DNA of 64,000 nt. Source: Cladochytrium replicatum. Lineage: Eukaryota; Chytridiomycota; Chytridiomycetes; Cladochytriales; Cladochytriaceae. The notes under the pieces are model-generated. The model saw only the letters and a program-made list of their open reading frames with translations. It was not told the origin of the DNA and ran no database searches. Made by a program: the position numbers and the translations under genes. This document shows, in pieces, positions 22,784-31,800 of the stretch. Every line of letters begins with the position of its first letter. Position 1 is the first letter of the stretch. The stretch is from NCBI GenBank assembly GCA_025526935.1, contig JAHLKD010000145.1:1-64000 (forward strand), read 5' to 3'.

Positions 22784-23372
22784 TGTCCACGCGGACACTT
22801 TCCAAGAAGACGCAATATAAGTTTTGTATGTATCAAACAATTTTGCATCACAACGGACATCGAGGCATGTATTTTCTGTCCACCCGGACACTTTCTTAAC
22901 TCATTGACGGTACTTGAGTGATCTCTATCAAGTACAGCTAACCTCTCTATCAATGTTACTAGCAATAAGATTCTGTCCACCCGGACACTTTCTTAACTCA
23001 TTGACGGTACTTGAGTGATCTCTATCAAGTACAAACTAACATCTCTATCAATGTTACTAGCAATAAGATTCTGTCCACCCGGACACTTTCTCAACTCATT
23101 GACGTACTTCAGTTATCTCTACCCAATACAGCTAACCTCTCTATCAATGTTACTAGCAATAGGATTCTGTCCACCCGGACACTTTCTCAACTCATTGACG
23201 TACTTCAGTTATCTCTACCCAATACAGCTAACCTCTCTATCAATGTTACTAGCAATAGGATTCTGTCCACCCGTACACTTTCTCAACTCATTGACGTACT
23301 TCAGTTATCTCTACCCAGTACAACTAACCTCTATCAATGTTACTAGCAATACGATTCTGTCCACCCGGACAC
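22784..23372 (+). repeat. Tandem array, about 96-bp unit, with TGTCCACCCGGACAC
   Basis: The 15-bp motif TGTCCAC(C/G)CGGACAC recurs at 22784, 22877, 22974, 23072, 23168, 23264 (one mismatch) and 23358, a spacing of 93-98 bp. The intervening text is also conserved (ctcattgacg, atctctatcaatgttactagcaat). A degenerate copy is at 23446 and another on the far side at 24662 (TGTCCACACAGACAC). The motif is a near-perfect palindrome (GTCC/GGAC), which fits a dimeric DNA-binding protein. Its place in front of the element's gene suggests a transposase or regulator binding array (inference). Confidence 0.85.
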
Positions 23373-23496
23373 TTTCCAAGAAGTCACAACGGAAGTTCTG
23401 TAACAAACAATTTCTACCACGACAGACCTCGAGAGCTGTGCTTTCTGTGCACCTGGACATTAGAGTCGGTAACGTTCCAGCCACACCACAGCAAAA

Positions 23497-24609
23497 ATGG
23501 ACGCCGCCTTTGTTAAACCAAAGCGTAAGGCAGCGTCCGACGCAAGCCAAAGACTAGTGGACAGTCATCCGCTTGACACACAGAAGCGAAGTCTGCCAGC
23601 CCCCCAAATTTCAGAGGCGTCCAGCGAGGGGAACATCATGCAGGACAAACGCAGACGTGTATCAGGACACGGTGGCAACAACAGCGCTCGAGAGCCGAGC
23701 TCCACATCTTCTTCCAATGACTCCAGCGAGTTGGGCCCGGCTTCTCAGCATGCACCACAGCTTCCTGCCGACGTTAGTTTTGCTGACTCTTCAGTGCGAC
23801 AGGAGCCTGCAGCTGGATCAGTTCAACCATCAATGCTTTCATCAGACGCAGATGTTGATAGCATGTCGGACTGTAGAGGTAGTCGAGGCGGCATAGCGAA
23901 GGATTACTATAAGGTTGATAATGGTCTGAGAACATGTTTGGTTGCGAAATGCAAGTGGAGCCAGAAGGTCGATAAGACGGGATCAACAAAAAACTTCCTC
24001 CGGCATCTGAAAAACCACCATGGAAGTATTGCCAGGTCGCTTGGACTGTTGGACATCGTCCCCAAGGGACAACAGACATTGAATTTCGGCTCGCAGGAGA
24101 AGGAGCAAAACTTTGTGTTCAATCCAGACGTAGCGTGGCGGTCGATTTTGGACTGGATTGCTGCAGACAATCAGGCTTTTACTGTTGTGGAGAACGAGTT
24201 CTTTGTCAGCATGCTGAAGACTTTTCAGCCAAACTATACACCAAAGACGGCAAAAGCAGTGAAGCAAAAGGAGAGGGATCTTTACGATAGGCAGAAGGAG
24301 CTCATTAAAGGTCTGATTACATCTGCCACTATCTATCGCATGTTCAGGGCATTAGTGGATGCATATCCTTCTGAGTGGCTAAGGTTCTGGACAGCATACA
24401 TCGGGCATCTTTCGTCCATAACGCTCCCTGAGGTGGATTGGAAACCTTGGAAGACAGGTTTAGCCAAGGATTTCATGCTTTCAAATGACGACATTGATCG
24501 GTTCATCAGGACTGGGTTGGCGAAGGACGTAACCAGTGGTGGATGGGACTCTGACGATATGAACCAGACACAGAAGCTGATTTGGGCTGTTCCACCTATC
24601 AACTTGTGA
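23497..24609 (+). CDS. BED-type zinc-finger protein, truncated hAT transposase
   Basis: 370 aa from an ATG in a good context (caaaaatgg). Residues 1-120 are polar and low in complexity, with basic patches. Around 135-175 is a BED-like finger (CLVAKCKW ... NFLRHLKNHH, a C2H2 arrangement). Around 215-255 the text NQAFTVVENEFFVSMLKTF and the following NYTP resemble the segment that follows BED in hAT transposases. The last ~110 residues (WLRFWTAYIG ... WAVPPINL) are not a recognisable RNase H-like core or hAT dimerisation domain. So it keeps DNA binding but not catalysis. It may be an internal-deletion product, a regulator of transposition, or a domesticated protein. Confidence 0.7.
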   Translation: MDAAFVKPKRKAASDASQRLVDSHPLDTQKRSLPAPQISEASSEGNIMQDKRRRVSGHGGNNSAREPSSTSSSNDSSELGPASQHAPQLPADVSFADSSVRQEPAAGSVQPSMLSSDADVDSMSDCRGSRGGIAKDYYKVDNGLRTCLVAKCKWSQKVDKTGSTKNFLRHLKNHHGSIARSLGLLDIVPKGQQTLNFGSQEKEQNFVFNPDVAWRSILDWIAADNQAFTVVENEFFVSMLKTFQPNYTPKTAKAVKQKERDLYDRQKELIKGLITSATIYRMFRALVDAYPSEWLRFWTAYIGHLSSITLPEVDWKPWKTGLAKDFMLSNDDIDRFIRTGLAKDVTSGGWDSDDMNQTQKLIWAVPPINL

Positions 24610-24740
24610 TTGTTCAGTGGAGTTTTGTTTCTTTTCACGATAGTGTTTCTAATATACACACTGTCCACACAGACACAAAGTGTTCATGTAAATATCCGTG
24701 GTCTAACTCAAAGTTCAATCAATCCTCTCCTGGGCAGCAA

Positions 24741-24905
24741 AACCCGGCGGGTCAGGGTCGGGTACGGGTTTCAACCACTTCAGGTCCGGGTATTCCCTTT
24801 GTACCCATCAGTGACCCGGCGGGTCCCTGGACAAACACGACCTGACCCAAAGGGTTTGGTGCGGGTCGCCAGTGAAACCCGGACCCGACCCGGACCCGCC
24901 GAACC
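24741..24905 (+). repeat. Right subterminal GACCC-rich stretch of the hAT-like element
   Basis: Repeats of CCCGGCGGGT, GACCCG and ACCCGGACCC leading to the right inverted repeat at 24894-24908; the counterpart of 22583-22750. Confidence 0.75.
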
Positions 24906-24926
24906 TTAGTGGTGCTGCACAGGACC

Positions 24927-25560
24927 CCTTCGCTGAAGAGTTTATTGCATTGCTTCCTCAAAATGTCCAGTCTTTTCTGTGCCCTGTTCTTTTGTTGGGC
25001 GATTTCAATGCCCGTTATTTGGCTACTGGTGATCATTCTTCAAATCTTATGGGTAGGTTAGTTGAGCATTTATTTCTGCCGCTAGTTTCTCTCTAGTTAA
25101 GCACTTCTTGTCTTAACCCCACATTTTCTACTCTCAATGGTCAATTATTGATTTGTTATTCGACTGATCCATTCTTCTGGCCTATTTCATCCAACTTCCG
25201 AAATAAATCGTAGGCAACCTTCTGATTCACAACTGAATCGCCCAAGTATTGTGGATGGGACCCAACAAAATCGTGGGTCCACCGAGCTGCAGTTTTCAAC
25301 TTGCCAGTTGCCTGTCAAGAAATCACACTGACATAATCAGATAGTGCGCTATGGATCTTGTGATCCAACATAACCCCACATTTTCTACTCGCAATGGTGG
25401 CTTAATCATTGATTTGTTATTTGCCAATCCTTTGCTTCAATGTGATCCTATTTCTTACATAGTTCAGTTTTATGCCTTGGGCTTCTGACCATTTTCCTGT
25501 TACAGCTGTTTTTTCCTTTGCTCCTCCCAATGCTGGCGCATTCTTTGTTCCGGTCTAGGA
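24927..25560 (+). pseudogene. LINE (non-LTR retrotransposon) endonuclease remnant
   Basis: Three broken pieces of an exonuclease-endonuclease-phosphatase domain are readable. LLGDFNARY with TGDHS downstream is near 24990-25050. FSTRNGG-LIIDLLFAN is near 25390-25430. SDHFPVTAVF is near 25489-25520. These are the characteristic GDFNA..., IDL and SDH...P motifs of LINE endonucleases. A second, divergent copy of the middle piece (ccccacattttctactc) occurs at about 25119, so the remnant has a local duplication. Many stops and frame changes; no reverse transcriptase is attached here. Confidence 0.75.
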
Positions 25561-25918
25561 ACAAAGAATCCATTGTCTGATTGAAGCACTATTTAGTACA
25601 TAGTAATATTTACTTATTGGGAACAGTAGTTTAGTAATCAAGCCATACTACTATAAGAGTATGTAACGCTGATTGAATGGCGTGTATGAGTCTCAGGATC
25701 GACTCCAAAGATTAACGTTCGAACGAAGTATACCCTCCTACTAGGCTGATTCACCACAATATTCCACATATGCTTTGTCTCCTTCTGTTTCAGCTTGTCA
25801 CAATGATCTCATTGTCCCTATTCATTGTTCCCCCTTCGTCCATTGATGTTTGTATTTTCAGTCTTTAGCTTCTGCACATAATGGACCAATTGCTGTTTCA
25901 TTTGCCGGTGCGTAAATG
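25561..25918. other. Spacer without supported gene
   Basis: AT-rich sequence between the LINE remnant and the 3' end of the OTU gene. I see no coding signal, RNA gene or repeat in it. Confidence 0.6.
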
Positions 25919-27148
25919 CTATATTAATAATCCAGAATTCACAATTGTCGATTTTTGAGGATTGGCTAGTTGAGCCTTATTCCTCTTTTTGCTCAGTGCA
26001 TTTTCTTTCTGTTGTCGTTTTGCGGCCTCCTTCCGTTCCCGCGCTGACTGCTTTCGACCCTCCGTGGCATTCTGCTGTGTCCAATTTCTATCTTTACTCT
26101 TAACCTCTTTTGGTGAAGTATCTGTTGCACCAATAGCAGCAGCAAGGTCACTTTGCTTCTTGTCATCAACTCCATCTGAACGAGTTGGCAGCGGTGTTTC
26201 TTCTTGCTCACTATCTATGGCAAGACTCATTCTCTGGAAAACCTCTTCAATCACTGAGTTTGCGTTTCCAGAGTACTTTTTTAGGAGTCTGCGAACTTCG
26301 TCAAGATCGGGGGGTTGCTCTGCATAACTCGTTGCGCCCAAGATCATCTTTTCGATGCTTGACGGGGGGATGTTCTTCCCTGTTGTGGTGGTGGGAACTT
26401 GAGGGAACTTCAAGACCACATGGGGTGAACCTTGTTCTGGACCGTCTATGTTGCGCACTGAGGAGTAGTGCTCTTCATCGGTTCCATGGTAGTAGACGTG
26501 TACACATCCTTCCTCTGAAAGTGCGTCGGCACCCTGGATGATCCACATTGGTGTGTTTGCTTGGTGAACAACGACATTCATCTTTTGCATTCTCGCAAAG
26601 GCCACAAGCTGAGCGCTAATTGATGAGAGCTGCATAAGAAAAATGGTTTGGGTGTTCGAAGACTTACCTCGACATTCCCGCCGAAGACGCTGTCTTTCTT
26701 CATGCGATTGCAGTACTTTTCGAACGTCTCGTCGGTAATGAACGGCTCATAATCGTGTCTGTTCTCAGAGATATCTGCGGTAACAATGTAATTTAGCTGT
26801 GAATTGAAAATGATCGAAATGAGTTGACATTTTACGATATTTTGTCGCAGTTCGAAGTGAGTTCGGTCGGAACCGTTTACTTGGTCAGCGAGACTTCGGA
26901 ACAGGCAATTCTTTTGAACAGTTTTGAGTGAAAAGACAATATCATATACAGACTTACCCTGTAGAGCGACAAATAATCCACGGATAGCAGAGTTACTTTA
27001 TTAATAATCATCAAAGAATGTCGAGCTGACCTACCCTGTGATCCAAAATACATGCACCATTAGCTTTCAAGTGCTTTTCTCTCGTACAACAATACATACC
27101 GTCCCCAGCTATCTCCTTGCATTTCAGTCCCAGTTCCTTCAGGCTCAT
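25919..27148 (-). CDS. OTU-domain cysteine protease (OTUD3-like deubiquitinase)
   Basis: Predicted exons on the - strand: 27148-27100, 27035, 26958, 26910-26829, 26774-26668, 26629-25919; 951 nt, 316 aa. The protein opens LKELGLKCKEIAGDGNC, then LFRSLADQ; this is the OTU catalytic motif with D, G, N and the nucleophile C. Then come YISENRHDYEPFI, RMKKDSVFGGNVE and MNVVVHQ. A lysine/glutamine-rich coiled tail follows (about 210-310). OTU proteases remove ubiquitin chains; similarity is closest to OTUD3-type enzymes. The striking point is that DGNC is restored only if two one-nucleotide exons (27035 and 26958) are spliced in; both sit between cag and gtRagt. Alternatives are a 68-nt or a 29-nt middle exon, which stay open but destroy the DGNC motif. 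The start at 27148 is the only nearby ATG. Confidence 0.82.
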
Positions 27149-27249
27149 TGTCAACTCCAGCCACACCTACCTGTCAGATTTGCACTTTGCCAAATCCAGT
27201 CTCGTTGATTTTTGGGTGCGTTTTCTAAGGTGAGTTGTTGTAGCGCTCA
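27149..27249. promoter_or_regulatory. Short divergent promoter between OTU and ankyrin genes
   Basis: 101 bp separate the start codons of two genes transcribed away from each other, so promoters and 5' UTRs must lie here or overlap the genes. No clear TATA box is seen. Confidence 0.6.
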
Positions 27250-27814
27250 ATGACATCTTGGTGGACTGAACCGTTCGCTGCGCATGTACTAGCAATGTCT
27301 CTCCCTGCTGATGTATCCTCCATTTGGCTCTACGCCGGGCCTGATTATGACTTGAATGCTCTCAATGTATATGCATTGGACACCACAACGACCAACCCCC
27401 CCTTTTTAACCCTTACACTGCAGGAACTATTGTCGAGAGGAATTGATCCAAACATCCAGGACCCGAACGGCTACACCCCGCTTCACGCCGCATCGAGCTA
27501 CGCACAGCTCGACTCGATCCGGCTGCTGGTAATTCAGTATGGCGCGAACGTAAATATTGCGGATCAGGATGGGGACACGCCTTTGCATTTCGCGGAGACG
27601 CCGGAGGTTACTGTTGATTTCGTTGGGTGCGAACCCAACTTTGCGAAATTCAGAGGGTTTGTTGGTAGGTGGTGAAACTGTATTTGGTTTCGCATGTGCT
27701 TTTTCCGTTTTTGATGTCTTTTTTGCTTCTTAGCCGATCGAAAAGGCGGACGAGGATGAACACGATATACTGGTCCAATATCTCTCACGCAGGGAAGATT
27801 TGAATCGAATTTAG
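27250..27814 (+). pseudogene. Ankyrin-repeat protein (YAR1-like), frameshifted
   Basis: Exons 27250-27366, 27424-27664 and 27734-27814. The first intron (57 nt) is a multiple of three and open, so it can be mistaken for coding. The product has two or three ankyrin repeats (PNIQDPNGYTPLHAASSY; VNIADQDGDTPLHFAE) and a C-terminus ending PIEKADEDEHDILVQYLS. Between EVTVDFV and GANPTLRNSEGLL the frame jumps near 27626-27632. The joined exons total 439 nt, which is not divisible by three. The text gggtgcgaac suggests loss of 5 nt from an original direct repeat (ggtgcggtgc). So this is a recent frameshift, a strain polymorphism or a sequence error. YAR1-like proteins are small cytosolic/nuclear ankyrin chaperones. 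Confidence 0.75.
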
Positions 27815-28847
27815 AAGTTGGTTCACGTCGACTTTATTTGATGGATAGAATTCACACCAGAGTATCGGTCCGCCGAGCGACACCATGAGACGACTAATGT
27901 CGACTTGTCGTATCTCCTGCAGACACCAGACTTTCAAGAATATCTTCGCGCAAACGGTGCAAACGGATTTGGAAACTCTCTTTCTATTAGATTCTTACTG
28001 CATCTGTGTCCGGCAAATATTTTGCATTTTGTTCAACCGCTTTCTCTCATCTCATACACCACATCATCCGCCCTCCTCCTCCTGCCCTTCTTCCCAGCCT
28101 CCAGCCCCTTCTCCCCGACCAAAATCCTCGCAACCACACGATCCATCTTTTTGATTGCCCCCAAACTTGGTGTCTGAGGTGCGGTAGTGCGGCCCGTACG
28201 TGCCCCTGTTCGAGATCTTTGCGGCTTCAGACTCGCGGAGTGGGTTGACATGGAGGGTGATGGTGCCGAGTTGGGAGAGCGCGACGAGTTTGAGGATGTC
28301 CGCGAGGGTTGTGTGGTTATTTGCGTGGAGGTAGAGGCACCAAGATTTGGCAGTAATAGCAGGGACTGTTTTGTCATTGTGGGATATGATGGAGAGGGAT
28401 GAATATGGTGATATTATTCGCTTTCGTCGTCAATTCGGGTGAGTTAGTTGAAGGAAACGTCTATCCATTTTGGCTGTGAGTTTCGATAGGACGGCGGGAA
28501 GGGAGGTGAGGGACTGGAAGTGATTGTTGGAGATTCGCACGGCGGTTACCTTTCCAGAAATGGTATGAACGGTGTGAGCACTTTCTTCTTACGAAGGCCG
28601 ATGGATCCTTTACCTCATCAATCGAATATTGAAATTATGCGAATCGACCACATGTGGATAGGTTCGAATCTGACGAGTACTAAATCTCCAGGCACAACTG
28701 CCCCTTCGTTCCCGTCCTGATACCTTGCCCCGATGTCTCTCCAGCACAACAAATTTTTCAATAAAATACTTTATTGATCAGGAACTCAGACATCGCACCG
28801 TCCTCAGTCTTTGGATCTGCGGCTTCTGGACGGTTCGGCTCGCAACC
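27815..28847. other. 1-kb spacer, weak - strand coding remnant
   Basis: No gene can be supported. On the - strand, 28400-28202 reads as a leucine-rich piece (TLADILKLVALSQLGTITLH) that resembles part of an F-box/LRR-type protein, but its continuation is broken and no start, splice pattern or partner exon could be fixed. The region upstream of 28848 should contain the promoter of the DOMON gene. Confidence 0.4.
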
Positions 28848-31800
28848 ATGGCCTCTTTCGATTCTTCTTCGTCTTTTCTTATCTGGCTACTCGCCGTCTT
28901 CGCTGCCCTCAATGCCCTAGTCTCTCCAGTGCTTGCCGGCCTGGTCATCAAGACCCGCTTCATCAACATGCCCACAACAACCGAGCTTCCCCTTCCCCCT
29001 GGCTACTCCGACCAAGCGTCATACGCAACTTCAAATCCAAACGATGCGAACTACCAGATTTACTGGCGCGTCGACAACACAAACCTCTACCTATTTCTAA
29101 GGTTGAAGGTCGGCACGACTGGCCAACAGACGTTCTTCGGGAACAGTACCTGGATGGCGGTCGCTTTTGGCTCGACTATGCTGAATGCCCAATTCCTCGT
29201 CGTCCATCTCGAGAAAGATCCGTCGGTGAGCGTAACTTCAAACCACCGTCCAAGATCCTTGGTGTTCTGACAGTTCGCTTTAAACAGGGAATAATGTACT
29301 CCAATTTCCATGAGCATACGTCTATCCCAGGCGGTGTCTATGCAGCCCCAGAAAAGATCAATGGAACCGTTGCCCAGTGGATCGTCCAACCCGTGTCCGC
29401 ATCCTACAGTGGAACAGTGTGGACCGCGGAGCTCTCTCGCGCTCTAGCGCCGAATGACCAGCTCCATTGGAATCTCCAGAGCTCTGGCGCAACCGATATG
29501 CTCTTTGCGTTTAACCCTGGCAAGCAGGGCGAGAAACGCAACTTTGTTTTCCACGACCATAATACCGATACCTTTACAACTCACGGACACCTCCAGCTGG
29601 CTTTTGACGGATCGCTTCGCGCGCAATCGGAGCCGATTCCGAACAGCACGATGCGCATCGCACACGGCATCGTCATGTTGGTCCTGTGGCTCTTCTGGTT
29701 CCCTTTCGGAGTCTTCTGGGCTCGCTACTTCAGATTTGTCCCGGGATGGGTCAACCTCCACGTTCTCTGGCAAATCGTGGGCATTTTTGCCGTTATTGTG
29801 GCTGCCGTCTTGTCCATCACCACCATCAACTGGTCGAGCCCAAAAACCATCATTAACACTCCTCACTACTACCTCGGTTTCGGCATCCTCGCTATCATCG
29901 TCATACAAGCTTCGTTGGGTTTATTTAACCGCTCCAACCTTTCGAGTGCAGACCGCTCCGAAGGCATCGCCAAAGTCTTTCGGTGGGCACACAAGACTGC
30001 CGGGTGGCTCTTGCTCATTTCTGCTTACGTGCAGATGCTCCTTGGTCTCAATGCGCTGCACCCGTGCTGGACCCAAGCGAGCGGATGTTCGGACGGACGG
30101 GAAGAGGGTTATGCGAGGTGGTACATCTACCTGGCCTTCCTAATTTTCTGGCCTGTCGCGTTCCTGAGCGCCGAGATCTCGATGGCGACGATATTCAACG
30201 GGGGGCTGTTAGGTTACCTTAAAGAAGGCCGTATGAACACCCGCGGACGGAAAGAGTTTGACGCGAACGCGATCACTCCGTACTCGAAAGCGAACAGCAG
30301 GCACTCGACGGACGATGGGAAGGACGAGAGCGCTGCGGCGTTTTTGGGGCCGAACTTTGGGAGACCGGTCAATGGACGCAGCGATGTTGAGATGACCACT
30401 TTCTTGGCGGAGAAGACAAATGCGACCGGGTTCAGCAATCAGCAGGAACGGGAGATGTTCAAGTCCCGACAAGCGCTATTGGAGAACAAGTTCCTGGAGG
30501 CTGGGAAGAAGAATGTGCAGCTAAAGCAGTTTACTTGGGACTCACTTGATGAAGCTGTTCGCTCAGGGTGAGTCAAACAAATAGCTTATTAATTATAGAT
30601 GCTGATTATCGATTTAGGAAAATCTACGTCGTGGGTAACGGCAAGTACGTATACGATGCCACAAGCTGGGTGGCATCTCACCCCGGCGGTGCTGGTATTT
30701 AAACTTCAGTTAGAATTTACAGATTTTCTGATCCCTCGAATTTAGTTATCCTTCACGCTGTTGCTGGAACCGATATCACGAACGATTTCTTCTATAGGTT
30801 TGTTTCCAAACTTTGGCATGTTTATTAAAACACTTATCTAGTCATGGTATGCAGTTCGTTCTTTGATGCTGCAGACATGCGACTACCGCCTCCAGCCCAA
30901 ACTATTGCGCTCTCCGGTACAGCGCAGCGACCCCGCCACAACTTTGCTGCGAACGATGAGGACCCCTCCAGATCTCTCCCGTTCCAGTCGGTCGCTGGGA
31001 ACGAAGGAGCGAGCGACTCGGAAGAAGGCAATCAAGCGGATTACCCTATGCTCAGTCCCAACGACTGGGCTGTGCTGACCAGGTCACGCAGAACGCATGT
31101 TCACAGTAACGTTGCGATCCAGAGGCTGGCTTCTTTGCGGGTTGGAGAGCTGAGGGTAGAGCCTGGGCTTACTGGCGCTGCTTTGGGCTTGCGACCATTG
31201 ATCTCACGCACTGGAGCAGGTATTGCAAACAATGGAACATGAAAATTGTGCTGATCTTTTCATCGACGGAATTTTCTTCTTTAGTACACCAATTTGATCC
31301 GTACGAGTACCGCCGATACGCTCTTACGTCGAAAACAATTCTAGTTCCGGCTGCACTAAGCCGCCGCTCTTCTTCTGGCGGCATGTCCACGTCCTCGGGA
31401 GGATCCGGCAACAACCAGCGACTCGGCGGCATGGTCGTCAAGCTCCGCTTCTGCCTCGTGTACCCTAACGACTCCCGGCGCGGCGAGCCCGTGAACTACC
31501 TCCCAGGCGACGTCATGCAGATCCAAGTCCGGCCAACCAACGCGCGCTCCTCGCTGCTCTTCATCGGGGGCGGTGCAAATGTCGCGAACCCGGACGACTT
31601 CCAGACGCGTTACTACACCGCGATCAGCGGGTGTCCCATGGCGTTCGAGTTGATTGTCAAAGTCCCTGACAAGGGAGGCCAGGTAGCGACGTATCTTGCG
31701 AAACAGGTGCCCGGCCAGAAGCAGTACAAGTTCCGCGGGCCGTTTGGGATCAATTACCTTGCGAGGTCGGGCGTGCCGAGACCGATTGGAGCGCATGCCC

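Larger units (their letters stand above)
22574..24908 (+). mobile_element. hAT-like DNA transposon, probably non-autonomous
   Basis: Bounded by imperfect inverted repeats: TAAGGATCGGCGGGT at the left and the reverse complement of TAAGGTTCGGCGGGT at the right. Inside each end is a stretch rich in GGGTC/GACCC. Further in lies a tandem array with a palindromic motif, then a BED-zinc-finger gene. Inverted repeats, subterminal motif repeats and a BED finger with a hAT-like N-terminus fit the hAT superfamily. I could not establish an exact 8-bp target duplication: the flanks read gtgactgcaca and gtgctgcaca. No catalytic core or dimerisation domain is encoded. Confidence 0.7.

Noticed and set aside
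23015-23557. Open frames of 111 and 180 codons with internal repeats at 23011-23557
   Set aside because: They are translations of the 96-bp DNA tandem array; the repeats are in the DNA and read in several frames alike.
28033-28402. Overlapping 70-114-codon frames on both strands
   Set aside because: Low-complexity GC-rich text; no consistent start, splice pattern or family. Only a weak leucine-rich - strand remnant is noted.
29444-30143. Long frames on both strands inside the cytochrome b561 exon
   Set aside because: They are antisense and alternate-frame shadows of a gene with clear domain motifs.
30842-30874. A 28-nt intron and 5-nt exon in the DOMON fusion gene
   Set aside because: A single 57-nt intron (30798-30854) with normal sites also keeps the frame. 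It is kept only as an ambiguity in the findings.
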